DNA of 33,353 nucleotides from Candidatus Zixiibacteriota bacterium (GCA_040752815.1 JBFMGC010000031.1:1-33353); one strand, 5' to 3'. Positions 7,538 through 17,438 are shown, counted from the stretch's first letter. The notes: generated by a model not told the origin, from the sequence alone. Program-made: numbers and translations.

Positions 7538-8812
7538 TCACACCATAATAGTCTGTTCGCGTTTGGCGCCGGTCGAAACCACGCAAATCTCGGCGCCGAG
7601 ATCGTCGGCCACGAATCTCAGGTAACTTCTCGCATTGGGCGGCAACTGCTCAAACGACGTCATACCGGTGGTGTCGGCTTTCCAGCCGGGCAATGTTTTA
7701 TAAACTGGTTTTACGTGCGCAAGTTCGGCAAGATCCAGCGGCACCTGATCAATTGTCTCACCGTCGAGTTGATAATGCGTGCAGATTTTGATTTCGTCAA
7801 GCTCGTCGAGTACATCCAGCTTGGTGACTGCAATCGAAGTTACGCCGTTGATGCGGGCCGCATGTCGCAGCGCCACCAAATCGAGCCATCCGCAGCGACG
7901 GGGCCGTCCGGTAGTCGCGCCGTACTCATCGCCGAGTGTGCGTAATTGCTCGCCAATTGTGTCTACGAGTTCCGTTGGAAACGGCCCCGCTCCCACACGC
8001 GTGGTGTACGCCTTGACCACGCCGACTACCTCGTCGATCAGGCGCGGCCCGATCCCGAGTCCGGTCAGCACACCGCCGACAGTAGTGTTGGACGAAGTCG
8101 CGAACGGATATGTCCCCAGATCGACATCGAGCATCGACCCCTGCGCCCCCTCGAACAGAATCGTCTTGCCCTGGCGGTGCGCCTGCAGCAGGTGGAAAGA
8201 CACATCGACCATCATCGGCTTCACCAGTTTGGCGAACTGAAGCAAACGCTCATAAGTACGGTCGAGATCAGCCCGCTCATCGTCGGAGCCTTCGAGATAC
8301 CGGGCTTTGATGACGCGCTGATAATCAAGACGCCGGCGCAGCCGCTCCGGGGCGAACAAATCGACCACTCGGATGCCCTGGCGCGCCACCTTGTCGACAT
8401 AGGCCGGCCCGATACCGCGCATGGTCGTCCCGATAGAACCGGTGCCGCGGGTGCGCTCGTCGACGGCATCAATCAGTTTATGGTACGGCAGCACGAGATT
8501 GGTTGCCGGGGAAATGAAGAGGCGGCTGCGGCAATCAATACCTTTGCCCTCGAGAAAATTGAGCTCTTCCTCAAACCCGAACGGATCGAGCACCACTCCG
8601 TTGCCGATATAGCATAGCTTACCGGGCTGGAGGATTCCCGACGGTATGAGGTGCAGGACGTACTTGCAATCGCCAACTACGATAGTATGGCCGGCGTTGG
8701 CGCCGCCCTGAAAGCGGGCGATAATGTCGGCCTCGGAGGCCAGCAGATCGACAATCTTCCCCTTGCCTTCGTCGCCCCACTGGCAACCCAACACTACTCT
8801 GTTCTTACCCAT
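7538..8812 (-). CDS. purA: Adenylosuccinate synthetase
   Basis: 424 residues, full length for PurA. It joins IMP and aspartate with GTP to give adenylosuccinate, the first committed step to AMP; cytoplasmic. Visible signatures: WGDEGKGKIVD at the N-terminus (GTP/IMP loop with the catalytic Asp), NAGHTIVV (catalytic His), GIGPAYVDK, FEGAQGSMLDVDLGTYP, and the C-terminal TTGRPRRCGWLDLVALRHA and SVTKLDVLD-like GTP-site motifs. It overlaps the end of engB by 8 bp, so the two are probably translated from one message with lon upstream. Confidence 0.97.
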   Translation of the reverse strand: MGKNRVVLGCQWGDEGKGKIVDLLASEADIIARFQGGANAGHTIVVGDCKYVLHLIPSGILQPGKLCYIGNGVVLDPFGFEEELNFLEGKGIDCRSRLFISPATNLVLPYHKLIDAVDERTRGTGSIGTTMRGIGPAYVDKVARQGIRVVDLFAPERLRRRLDYQRVIKARYLEGSDDERADLDRTYERLLQFAKLVKPMMVDVSFHLLQAHRQGKTILFEGAQGSMLDVDLGTYPFATSSNTTVGGVLTGLGIGPRLIDEVVGVVKAYTTRVGAGPFPTELVDTIGEQLRTLGDEYGATTGRPRRCGWLDLVALRHAARINGVTSIAVTKLDVLDELDEIKICTHYQLDGETIDQVPLDLAELAHVKPVYKTLPGWKADTTGMTSFEQLPPNARSYLRFVADDLGAEICVVSTGAKREQTIMV

Positions 8813-9476
8813 TCTGTTTAACCCTTGTATGCTGCCGATAATCCTCGACTAACCGGCGCACCGACCCCAGCAGTTCATCCTTGCCGGTGCCGGTGACGGC
8901 CGAAAACGCTATGGCTTCGGCGCCCAGTTCCTGCTCGATCTGCCGCACCTTGCGCGCCTGCTTGTCACGACTCAGTTTGTCCGATTTGGTTACCGCTATC
9001 ATAACCGGCAACTGCCGTTCGCTCAGCCGCTCGACAAGCTGCATGTCCTGCTCGTTGGGATCGCGACGGGCATCTAACAGCAGGACCATGCCGATCAGGT
9101 CGTCGGCCGACGTTAGATACTCTTCAATGAGCGCGCCCCACTGCTCGCGAAGCGTCCGGCTGACCTTGGCGTAGCCGTAGCCGGGGAGGTCCACCAGGTA
9201 GAATCTGTTATCGACCTTGAAGAAGTTCAGTGACCGCGTCCGCCCCGGGGTAGACGACACCTTGGCCAGTTTTCTCTGGCCGAGAATCTGGTTCAAGAGC
9301 GATGATTTCCCCACGTTGGAACGTCCAGCCACCGCCACCTGGGGGAGGCCATCACGGGGGAGCTGATCAAGCGCAAAATAAGAACCAACAAACGTTGCTT
9401 CCGGTTTCTTAAAAACGATTGGTGAACTCTCCAAAATCGCCGGTACGCGCCAAGGGACGGCTTTGGCCCCGCGCAT
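8805..9476 (-). CDS. engB: Ribosome-biogenesis GTPase EngB/YsxC
   Basis: 223 residues. GTPase motifs in order: G1 GRSNVGKSSLLN, switch G2 region TPGRTRSLNFF, G3 DLPGYG, G4 TKSDK and G5 SAVTG. EngB supports late assembly of the large ribosomal subunit. It has ~20 extra N-terminal residues relative to many homologues, and no convincing ribosome site precedes the ATG at 9476, so the start is uncertain. It begins 5 nt after the lon stop and overlaps purA by 8 bp, consistent with an operon. Confidence 0.95.
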   Translation of the reverse strand: MRGAKAVPWRVPAILESSPIVFKKPEATFVGSYFALDQLPRDGLPQVAVAGRSNVGKSSLLNQILGQRKLAKVSSTPGRTRSLNFFKVDNRFYLVDLPGYGYAKVSRTLREQWGALIEEYLTSADDLIGMVLLLDARRDPNEQDMQLVERLSERQLPVMIAVTKSDKLSRDKQARKVRQIEQELGAEAIAFSAVTGTGKDELLGSVRRLVEDYRQHTRVKQNG

Positions 9477-9481
9477 CCGGC

Positions 9482-11881
9482 TTAATTAACACGAGCCGAC
9501 GGCCTTCGGCTGACCGTCGCCCGCGGCCGCACAGCCGGTACTTCGAGCAGCGCCTCTTTCAAAACTTCTTCGATCGACCGCACGTAGTGCAAGTCCAATC
9601 CGGTTAACAGTTCTTTCGGCAGTTCGACTATGTCTTTTCGATTGCGAGCCGGCAGCAGCACTTTGACAATCCCGTGCCGCTTGGCCGCCAGCAGCTTCTC
9701 GTTCAGCCCGCCAATCGGCAGCACGTCGCCGCTCAAGGTTATCTCACCGGTCATGGCGAGATCGGTTCGTGACGGTGTCCCCGTCAGCGCGGACAGGATC
9801 GCCACCGCGAGCGCAATACCGGCAGAGGGTCCGTCCTTGGGCACGGCGCCCTCCGGAATATGAATGTGCAGCTCGAGCTTGTCAAAAAACCCGGCGTCCA
9901 GTCCGAATTGGGTGGCGCGATTACGAATGTATGAAAGAGCGGCCGTTGCCGATTCCTGCATCACCTCGCCGAGCGAGCCGGTCAGCGTGAGCTTGGCCTT
10001 GCCGCGCATCGGCACTACTTCGACCGGCATAACCTCGCCGCCGGATTCGGTCCAGGCGAGAGCGATTGAGTAGCCGACAGTCGGCTGAGTTTTGAGATTG
10101 GTGTCGATATACTTGCGCTGGCCTAGCGTCTTATGCACGCGCGCGACGTTGATATGCAGCGCATACCGCTTCTTGCCGCCGGCGATACCCAGCGCCACTT
10201 TGCGCAGCAGCGCGCCCAGTTGCCGTTCCAGCTCCCGCACGCCCGCTTCGCGGGTATAGTAGCGGATGATCTCGTAGAGCGCCTCATCGTCGGTTTTGAT
10301 CCTCATCTTCTCAAGCCCGGTCTCTTTAATGAGCTTGGGCAACAGGTAATCACGAGCGATGGCGGCCTTTTCGAAATCGAGATACCCGGGAAGGCGGATA
10401 ATCTCCATTCGATCGCGCAGCGGCTCCGGTATGCCTGCAGTTGAATTGGCAGTGGTGACAAACAATACGTCGGACAGATCGTACTCAACCTCGAGGTAGT
10501 TGTCCCAGAAGGTGTTGTTCTGCTCCGGATCGAGGACTTCAAGCAGCGCCGCCGCCGGATCACCGCGGAAATCCTTGCCGATCTTGTCTACTTCGTCCAG
10601 CAGAAACACCGGGTTGGTCGAGGCAGCTTTCTTGAGCGACTGGATGATTCGTCCGGGCAGCGCGCCGATATAGGTTCTGCGGTGACCGCGTATCTCGGCC
10701 TCGTCGTGTATGCCGCCCAGGGACATCCGCACGAACTTCCGCGACATGGCGCGGGCGATCGAACGCCCCACCGACGTTTTTCCCACTCCCGGCGGTCCTA
10801 CCAGGCAGAGAATGGGACCCTTCACTTTCGATGCCAGGCGAATCACCGCGAGATGTTCAAGGATACGCTGCTTCGGCTTCTCCAATCCGTAGTGGTCGCC
10901 GTCGAGAATAGACTTCACTTCATTGAAATCGGTCCGGTCCGGCGTGCGGGTTTTCCAGGGCAGGGCCAAAAGCCACTCGACATAGGAGCGCACTACGCCC
11001 GCCTCCGCCGAGTACGGGTGCATCTTGGCCAGCTTGCGGATTTCTTCTTCGGCCTTGGCTACTACCGCTTCGGGGTACTCCGAGGAATCGAGCCGGCTAT
11101 AGAGATCGTCGACATCAGCCCCCGCGTCTTCACCCTGGCCCAATTCGTCCTTGATCGCCTTGAGTTGCTGCTGCAGGTAGACTTCCCGCTGGCTGCGCGA
11201 CATCGATTCACGAATGTTGCCGTCGATCCTGTGCTCGATCTTGAGAATCTCCAGCTCCTCGCGCAATACCTCCGACAGGAACACAAATTGATCTTTGACC
11301 GATACCGTCTCGAGCAGCTTCTGCTTGATTTCGATCTTGTGCAGCAAATGGGCGGCGATGGTGTCGGCCTGAAGATCATAGGAATCGATCGACGCTACCG
11401 CCACGAGCACCTCATCGGGTATGCGCCGGTTGAGCCGCACATACTCGGTAAACTGCTCGGACACCGCGCGCGAGAGCGCCTCGGTTTCGCGATCGTACTT
11501 CTCCTTATCGCGGCGGAGCACATCCACCTGACCGGTGATTATCTCGCCCTCAGTGGTAAGTGATCGCACCCGGGCGCGGATCATTCCCTCCACCAACACC
11601 TTAAGGGTACCGTTGGGCATTTTCATGACCTGCAGAATTCGCGCCACCACTCCGATTCCGAACAGGTCCTCCTGGGTGGGGGTGTCGGTCGCGGCGGAAC
11701 GCTGCGCCACCAACAGTACCTGCTTGTCCTGCACCATCGCCTCCTGAAGCGCTTTGACCGTAAAGCTTCGGCCAACCAGGAGCGGGTATATCATATGCGG
11801 AAAGACGACCACGTCCCTAAGCGGAATCACAGCCAGTCGGGGGCGGATATCGATCGTTTCGACGTTGTAAGTTACTTTCAC
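9482..11881 (-). CDS. lon: ATP-dependent protease La (Lon)
   Basis: 799 residues from a GTG at 11881, chosen because GGAG lies 7 nt before it and the protein then starts just before the conserved LAVIPLRDVVVFPHM. The in-frame ATG at 12001 would add 40 unconserved residues. Domain order: LON substrate-binding domain (~1-190), coiled coil, AAA+ module with Walker A GPPGVGKTS and Walker B FLLDEVDK, then the protease domain with catalytic Ser in PKDGPSAG and Lys in GGLNEKLLAAKR. Soluble hexameric protease for damaged and regulatory proteins. First gene of the lon-engB-purA run. Confidence 0.97.
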   Translation of the reverse strand: MKVTYNVETIDIRPRLAVIPLRDVVVFPHMIYPLLVGRSFTVKALQEAMVQDKQVLLVAQRSAATDTPTQEDLFGIGVVARILQVMKMPNGTLKVLVEGMIRARVRSLTTEGEIITGQVDVLRRDKEKYDRETEALSRAVSEQFTEYVRLNRRIPDEVLVAVASIDSYDLQADTIAAHLLHKIEIKQKLLETVSVKDQFVFLSEVLREELEILKIEHRIDGNIRESMSRSQREVYLQQQLKAIKDELGQGEDAGADVDDLYSRLDSSEYPEAVVAKAEEEIRKLAKMHPYSAEAGVVRSYVEWLLALPWKTRTPDRTDFNEVKSILDGDHYGLEKPKQRILEHLAVIRLASKVKGPILCLVGPPGVGKTSVGRSIARAMSRKFVRMSLGGIHDEAEIRGHRRTYIGALPGRIIQSLKKAASTNPVFLLDEVDKIGKDFRGDPAAALLEVLDPEQNNTFWDNYLEVEYDLSDVLFVTTANSTAGIPEPLRDRMEIIRLPGYLDFEKAAIARDYLLPKLIKETGLEKMRIKTDDEALYEIIRYYTREAGVRELERQLGALLRKVALGIAGGKKRYALHINVARVHKTLGQRKYIDTNLKTQPTVGYSIALAWTESGGEVMPVEVVPMRGKAKLTLTGSLGEVMQESATAALSYIRNRATQFGLDAGFFDKLELHIHIPEGAVPKDGPSAGIALAVAILSALTGTPSRTDLAMTGEITLSGDVLPIGGLNEKLLAAKRHGIVKVLLPARNRKDIVELPKELLTGLDLHYVRSIEEVLKEALLEVPAVRPRATVSRRPSARVN

Positions 11882-12031
11882 GCTGTATCTCCGGCGCGTT
11901 ATCTGGCGCCCAAACCCTAAAGTATAACCCTCCCGACCCCGGCCACAAAGAACTTTTTCCGTGGGTGAGTTTACGGCGATTTGCCTCACAATTGATGTCA
12001 CCGAAAGGAGATACGATCATGAGTCTAGTTG

Positions 12032-12063
12032 GTCGAAACGAGCCCGCTTCGGGCCGTTTCGAC
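12032..12063. repeat. 32-bp palindrome, family A, copy 1
   Basis: GTCGAAACG and CGTTTCGAC bracket a G/C centre with a CTT turn, an almost perfect hairpin between lon and the porin gene. A near-identical copy in the opposite orientation lies at 19735-19766. In both, the palindrome is followed at a similar distance by a CCCACC...GGTGGG palindrome (here 12120-12138), so the repeated unit is composite, ~110 bp. Confidence 0.7.
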
Positions 12064-12180
12064 ATCGCCCGATAGCCCTCAAGGCCGTCCTTTCCCTCAT
12101 TGCGATGCTTCTCCGAGAGCCCACCCGCAAGCGAGTGGCCCACCGGCCTTGCGATGATGTGCCTCTCGACAACGCCGTCC

Positions 12181-13374
12181 TCAAATCACCAACTGAAATT
12201 GCGTCTGCACGAACAGATCGGTCCGATCATCGAGATACCGCTGCCAGTCGACTGTCACCTGCAGCTTCAGGCGGTGATCCACAAGGTATCGGTTCACGCC
12301 GAGCGACAGTTCGCTGTGGTCCTGGATAGCGAATGGGGTTTCGTTGACCAGCCCCTGCGTCTCGCCGATGTCGCGAATAAGATCGTTACGAAGATGAACC
12401 ACGGCAAAACGGGATGACACCTCCCAGCGCGAATCGATCCGATAAGTCAGCCTGGCCAGCAGCCCAATCATCGCCGTCTTGACCTCGGCCCTCTCTCCGA
12501 CTCGCGAACCACCCGCATAGCCGACCAGTCCCAGTGACCACCCCTCATACTTGGCGAGCAGTTCCGGCGCGATACGCCAGCTGAAGTCGGTGTAGCGCCC
12601 GGCCTCGAGATCCCACGCGCCGTTGATGCCGACACTGTATCGCAGCGGGCCGCGCTCCGAGTCGGTATCGGAGCTGACATCGATACCACCATGATTGTAC
12701 GCCAGGCGAACAAACAGCTCAGGATTGAATTCGGTCTTGACCGTCTCGCCAGTCAGATCAGATGGATTGGATAGATCGATATCATACACCTTGGCGATCC
12801 CGATCCCGTGCGAGGCTCTCGCGTCCTTGCCCGAGAAGACACCGAAGGCGTATTCGTATTCTGGCGGGCTGTCGAATCCGTTGTGGAGCGAAAATCCGAG
12901 TTGCCGCTCCGCCCCAAAGTACGGACTGACAATCGGCCAGTCGACAAAAGTCAGGCGCAGCCGTGACTGGTTGCGATATCGCGTGAACGGCGTTTTGAAC
13001 TGGCCGAAACGGAACTGCACATGGCGGCTTGCCTTCCAGTCGAAATACATATCGAGCAGCTCAAGCGCGCCCGGCAGAGTGTTTATCTGGAGCAGGAAGC
13101 CGAGATTGTGTTTCGGGAAATTCCCTCTGAGCACCGGCCGCACGGTGCGAAAGTAACCGAGTAGTTTTTCGGTGCGCGCGGCAGTCCCCCCTTGATCCCT
13201 GCTCTCGAAATCGAGCCGCATTTGAGCTGAAAAGCCGATCCGCACACTGTTGCTGTCGCTGTCATAGACACGAAACGGCCCGAAGGCTGCTGGTTGCGTT
13301 CCGGTCTGGGCGTTGAGCGTGCCCGCCATCAGGCAGAGCGAACCGAGGAGTAGAGTTATTCGGGAGAAGCGCAT
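12181..13374 (-). CDS. Outer-membrane porin, phosphate-selective porin O/P-like
   Basis: 397 residues with a signal peptide (MRFSRITLLLGSLCLMAGTLNAQ). The rest alternates hydrophobic and polar residues with aromatic girdle positions typical of 16-18-stranded porins. Early motifs VRIGFSAQMRLDFESRDQGG, FDWKASRHVQFRFGQFKTPFTR and PYFGAERQLGFSLHNG match the porin O/P (OprO/OprP-like) superfamily as I know it. It probably forms a diffusion channel; anion or phosphate specificity is not shown by the sequence. Monocistronic, reading toward lon with repeats between. Confidence 0.8.
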   Translation of the reverse strand: MRFSRITLLLGSLCLMAGTLNAQTGTQPAAFGPFRVYDSDSNSVRIGFSAQMRLDFESRDQGGTAARTEKLLGYFRTVRPVLRGNFPKHNLGFLLQINTLPGALELLDMYFDWKASRHVQFRFGQFKTPFTRYRNQSRLRLTFVDWPIVSPYFGAERQLGFSLHNGFDSPPEYEYAFGVFSGKDARASHGIGIAKVYDIDLSNPSDLTGETVKTEFNPELFVRLAYNHGGIDVSSDTDSERGPLRYSVGINGAWDLEAGRYTDFSWRIAPELLAKYEGWSLGLVGYAGGSRVGERAEVKTAMIGLLARLTYRIDSRWEVSSRFAVVHLRNDLIRDIGETQGLVNETPFAIQDHSELSLGVNRYLVDHRLKLQVTVDWQRYLDDRTDLFVQTQFQLVI

Positions 13375-13666
13375 TGGTCACCAACAGAGAAGAGGAGTCC
13401 AACTTGTCGTGGTTCAAAGTAGTTTTGTCGACAGCGAAGAACAAGGGAGAGTTGGCTATGGTGATAATCAAACCATTATGGGTCGTATCAGTCCGCCGAC
13501 TCGAGTGCCAATAACGATAGGCTGTTCAGAATTGTCGTTGACTAATTAGCCCTCATTTTTTATTTTTATGGCGCTTAGCCGTGCGCCTACGCCGTGCGGT
13601 CCGCTTCACTCCTCATCTAAGATCTGTCCCCCCGGCGCGGGTATCTTTCGAACAAAGGAGTTGCGT

Positions 13667-16195
13667 ATGCGGATAGCAATCTTGATGGCCGCTGCTGCGG
13701 TCATGGTTGGGTCGTGCCCTGCCCTGGCGGTGATGGGACAGGTTGTTTCAGACCACCCGGATGATATCTACTGGGATAACAGCATTGCCACCTCCGGAGG
13801 TGGAGTTGATGGCCCGGTTTGGGCACTTGCCGTTTACTACGGAAAACTTATTACGGCCGGCAACTTCACCACGGCTGGTGGGATGACGGTCAATCATATC
13901 GCCGCCTGGGATGGTACCTCATGGTCGGCGTTGGGATCAGGCATGAACGACGCTGTTAATGCGCTGACCGTATACAACAATGAACTAATAGCTTGCGGAG
14001 ACTTCACTACCGCCGATGGCAATAGTGTCAATCACATAGCCGCCTGGAATGGAAACTCATGGTCACCTCTCGGTGCGGGTCTGTCCGGTGCTGCCCCAGC
14101 GCTAACGGTGTACAACGGGAATTTAATAGCGGGCAATAACATGTGGCTATACGGAACAGATATTGCTTCTTGGGATGGCACAGGATGGTCCATCGTGTAC
14201 CACGAGCCCGGGTACTTAGGCTGGTGGTCTACGGTATGCGGACTTACAGTCTACCAAGGACATTTGGTGGCGAGTTTTGTCATCTTCCAGGGCAGCTACT
14301 TCGCGGGTAGAGCTGGAATATGGGATGGCAGCACCTGGTCGATACTTCCGGGAGGTGGCGGCCCAGTGATAGAATACGACAACAAGTTGATTCTCTCCAC
14401 GTACTTCAATGACTTTATGGGCTATTCCGCTATGGGACTTTTCGCTTGGGATGGGAGCGATTCGACATCCATACTTGACGAAGCTTTCAGTCAAGGAATC
14501 GGCTGTCTCGAGGTCTACGAAAATCATTTGATAGCCGGAGGGAGCCTTGCTGATACCAGCCTGTATGACATCGCCGCTTGGGATGGCAGTACATGGACTT
14601 CTTTGGGTTCCGGCGTGGGTTCCGGTGTGTTCGCTTCGCCCATGGCTATGACAGTTTACGACGGCAAGCTTGTCGTTGGAGGCAACTTCACTACCGCAGG
14701 AGGCAAGACCTCTCCGTATATAGCCCTCTGGACCAAGCAGATGGCTCGTCGTGCCTGGCACGTGGCGATCGACGGCAGCGATGAGACGGGCGACGGCTCG
14801 GAACAGTATCCCTTTGCCACCATTCAGCACGGCATAGACGCCGCGGCGGCCGGGGATACGGTATTGGTGGCAGCAGGTACTTACAGCGGAGACGGGAATC
14901 AGGAAATCAGCTTCAGAGGGAAAGACATCGTCCTGGCGTCCAAGGAAGGCGCTGAGACGACGGTAGTGAGATGTGAGCTCGATACCAATGAGTGCGTGCC
15001 TTACCTTTGGATGAGGTACTGCCCAGCGGTCCGTGCCTTCGTGTTCTCAAATGGAGAGACAAATAGTGCCGTGCTCGACGGATTCACGATCACGGGAGCT
15101 GTACACGACAGACCTCCGGGATGGCCCATCACCTACTCCGGCGGGGGGGCCATCATCTGCTCGGGCGGGAGCCCCACGATCAGGAACTGCATAATCACGG
15201 GGAATGAGGGAACAAACGGAGGTGCGATTTTTTGCGACGCCTCCTCTCCACGAATTGAACACAATCAGATAGTGGGGAATATCGTGGCTAGTCATTGCTT
15301 TGGGGGGGTGATGGGTGGCGGCATCAGTTGTCGGAATTCGAATGCTATTATCACGGATAATACTATCTTCGGCAACCATGCGCCCTCGGGTGGAGCCATT
15401 GGTGTCTCGGGCGGCAGCCCGACAATCATCCGAAACTTGATGATTAACAACTCCGCCACCTGGGGCGCCGCTATAAGATGTTTCCGTGGCTCACCGTTCA
15501 CAGAGGCAAACACACTAGCTAACAATTACGCCGAGCCGCTCTACGATTGCCCGCTCGGCAGTTCTGTTCTCTCGGGAACTGGTACTTGGCACACTAATTC
15601 TACGGGGCACGAATCCGTAGTCTACGTTGGGGAAGCGGATATGGTGTTGGAGAGATGTCTGATCGCTTCGAATATCGGGGTCGCCATGTATTGTGACAGC
15701 ATGGCAAGTGCTACCATTCGGAGATGCGATATAGCAGGTAACACTGAAGGTGACTGGACGGGATGTATTGCTGATCAGATAGCAATCAACGGTAATATGT
15801 CAGCCGACCCCATGTTCTGCGACACCGCCACCGGCGACTACCACCTCTCCGCCTACTCCCCCTGTGCGCCGGCGAACAACTACTGGGATGGCACCATAAT
15901 TGGCGCGCTTGAACCCGCCTGCGATAACATGGTCTGCGGCGACGCCGACATGGACGGCCAGGTGACCGCGGCCGATGTGCACTTACTCCTGGAGTACTAT
16001 TTCTTTCAGGCGTCGCCTGATCTGTATGTTCCCGTCGGTGCGGTAGACATGGACTGCAATGATCGCATCAGCCTGAATGACCTGGTCATGCTGGCGGGAT
16101 ACGTAAACGGCTTCGGCCCGACACCCTGCTGTGTGCCACCGCCGAAGCGACCCGACCTACCGAGACGTGACAGGGACGACGGATTTGGAGAGTGA
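13667..16195 (+). CDS. Large secreted protein: propeller-like repeats, parallel beta-helix, dockerin-type end
   Basis: 842 residues from the ATG at 13667, which has AAAGGAG upstream and opens a signal peptide (MRIAILMAAAAVMVGSCPALA); the ORF extends further 5' without support. Residues ~35-385 hold about six repeats of the form LITAGNFTTAGG..VNHIAAWDGTSWSALGSG, propeller-like. Then comes a DUF1565/right-handed beta-helix region (DGSEQYPFATIQHGIDAAAAGDTVLV; repeated ISGNxA/GGGI steps such as SGGGAIICSGGSPTIRNC), ~residues 395-745. The C-terminal ~60 residues (CGDADMDGQVTAADVHLLLEYY ... DMDCNDRISLNDLVML) are a type-I dockerin-like calcium-binding pair. Probably an extracellular or surface protein; ligand unknown. 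Confidence 0.88.
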   Translation: MRIAILMAAAAVMVGSCPALAVMGQVVSDHPDDIYWDNSIATSGGGVDGPVWALAVYYGKLITAGNFTTAGGMTVNHIAAWDGTSWSALGSGMNDAVNALTVYNNELIACGDFTTADGNSVNHIAAWNGNSWSPLGAGLSGAAPALTVYNGNLIAGNNMWLYGTDIASWDGTGWSIVYHEPGYLGWWSTVCGLTVYQGHLVASFVIFQGSYFAGRAGIWDGSTWSILPGGGGPVIEYDNKLILSTYFNDFMGYSAMGLFAWDGSDSTSILDEAFSQGIGCLEVYENHLIAGGSLADTSLYDIAAWDGSTWTSLGSGVGSGVFASPMAMTVYDGKLVVGGNFTTAGGKTSPYIALWTKQMARRAWHVAIDGSDETGDGSEQYPFATIQHGIDAAAAGDTVLVAAGTYSGDGNQEISFRGKDIVLASKEGAETTVVRCELDTNECVPYLWMRYCPAVRAFVFSNGETNSAVLDGFTITGAVHDRPPGWPITYSGGGAIICSGGSPTIRNCIITGNEGTNGGAIFCDASSPRIEHNQIVGNIVASHCFGGVMGGGISCRNSNAIITDNTIFGNHAPSGGAIGVSGGSPTIIRNLMINNSATWGAAIRCFRGSPFTEANTLANNYAEPLYDCPLGSSVLSGTGTWHTNSTGHESVVYVGEADMVLERCLIASNIGVAMYCDSMASATIRRCDIAGNTEGDWTGCIADQIAINGNMSADPMFCDTATGDYHLSAYSPCAPANNYWDGTIIGALEPACDNMVCGDADMDGQVTAADVHLLLEYYFFQASPDLYVPVGAVDMDCNDRISLNDLVMLAGYVNGFGPTPCCVPPPKRPDLPRRDRDDGFGE

Positions 16196-16297
16196 CGTGC
16201 TGATCTGCTGGGTGAAGATGTGCCTGTAGGGTACGAGGCCGAATGATCTTGCCACGAACGGCGTACCGCAAAACCACTCTGCCATTCGAGCCTGAGG

Positions 16298-16858
16298 TCA
16301 CACGGTGTGCTCGAGGACGATCTTGAGCCCGATCAGGATCAGTATAATCCCTCCTATTAGCTCCATCCGTTTGCCGAACTTGATCCCTAATCGGCGGCCT
16401 GAAACCATGCCGACTCCGGTCATGGCAGCGGCCACCAGGCCGATAATTGCGCTCGGTGTCCAGATCTCGACCTGAAGGAACGCCATGCTCAGGCCGACCG
16501 TGAGCGCGTCGATACTGGTCGCCAGCGACAAGGCCACCAGGCTCCTCTTGCGAGTGGGATCGGCCCGGGTGACGCGCTGGTGTTCGGAGGAGAACGACTC
16601 GCGTATCATCCTGATTCCGATAACCGCCAGCAGCACGAACGCAAGCCAGTGGTCGAAATTGCGGATGTAGTGCTCCACCTGTGAGCCGCAGTACCAGCCG
16701 ATCACCGGCATCATGAACTGAAACAGACCGAAATGGAAAGTGAGGCGGAAGAACGGGCGGAAAGTCAGACTCTGACGCTGCGAGCCGATCACCAACGCGA
16801 CCGCGAAAGCGTCCATCCCCAGGCCGACAGCGATTACCAGTGTAGTGAGCCAGGACAT
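16298..16858 (-). CDS. mntP: Putative manganese efflux pump MntP
   Basis: 186 residues and about six transmembrane helices, the usual MntP (YebN/DUF204) size. The paired acidic motifs are visible: GLGMDAFAVALVIG in helix 1 and ATSIDALTVGLSMAF in helix 4, the two inverted halves of the family. It exports Mn2+ across the inner membrane in characterised bacteria. The central loop (SEHQRVTRADPTRKRS) is basic. No yybP-ykoY manganese riboswitch was recognisable in the ~50 bases between its start and the tRNA-Glu, so regulation is unclear. Confidence 0.93.
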   Translation of the reverse strand: MSWLTTLVIAVGLGMDAFAVALVIGSQRQSLTFRPFFRLTFHFGLFQFMMPVIGWYCGSQVEHYIRNFDHWLAFVLLAVIGIRMIRESFSSEHQRVTRADPTRKRSLVALSLATSIDALTVGLSMAFLQVEIWTPSAIIGLVAAAMTGVGMVSGRRLGIKFGKRMELIGGIILILIGLKIVLEHTV

Positions 16859-16909
16859 GTCGCGCGCGGAACTACCGGTCCAGAAGCAGGCGGGCCAGTC
16901 AGAATAAAA

Positions 16910-16981
16910 TGACCCCGACGGGAGTCGAACCCGTGTTACCGCCGTGAAAGGGCGAGGTCCTAACCACTAGACGACGGGGTC
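16910..16981 (-). tRNA. tRNA-Glu (anticodon TTC)
   Basis: 72 nt. Acceptor GACCCCG/CGGGGTC, discriminator A, D-arm GTC-TAGTGGTTAG-GAC, anticodon loop CTTTCAC flanked by CGCC/GGCG giving TTC, T-arm ACGGG-TTCGACT-CCCGT. No encoded CCA. Confidence 0.95.
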
Positions 16982-17438
16982 CTTACGGCAAACGGCAATT
17001 ATACCGGTTTTGTGCCGGCAGTCAACAACCTTGATCGGCCCGTAAGTAGTTTGCGGAGTCCTCGTTGACGGTAAAAGGTGATGTCTGCACTTCACCCATT
17101 TGCAGGCCGCATCGCCCGTCACGGCGATTCAACAGCGGCGTCGCGAAGCCTAGGTACCTGAGAGAATCGCCTAACTCTTTCTGGCCGTGGAGATTCCAGT
17201 GCCGAAAAATTGTCTCTTGACATACTCGCCTGTGCCCCATTAAAATACCGCCGCAGTATGGCCCATACTCCCTTCGGCTCGCCGGGGTCCGCTTAGGGAA
17301 GCTGGACGACTGTCCCACGCCTCGCAAGGACGCGACCCGGCTTGTTTTATCTGCGCCTCAAAGTTGATTTATCAGCCTTACGAAACGACTATACCTCCGC
17401 ACTCGTGTGAAATCCGGTATCGAGAGGAGTAAACAGGC
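16982..17438. other. Intergenic stretch without a recognised gene
   Basis: 457 bases between tRNA-Glu and the small membrane protein gene. A minus-strand ORF of 101 codons (17022-17327) has no recognisable motif, no ribosome site and an improbable composition, so I leave it out. The last 25 bases contain GAGGAG, the ribosome site for the next gene. Confidence 0.5.

Noticed and set aside
10682-11563. 293-codon plus-strand ORF opposite lon
   Set aside because: Antisense shadow of a clear full-length Lon protease.
16859-16909. Manganese (yybP-ykoY) riboswitch before mntP
   Set aside because: The gap to tRNA-Glu is too short and lacks the conserved loops.
17022-17327. 101-codon minus-strand ORF between tRNA-Glu and the next gene
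   Set aside because: No ribosome site, no recognisable motif and low-complexity-free but unconvincing composition; probably chance in GC-rich DNA.
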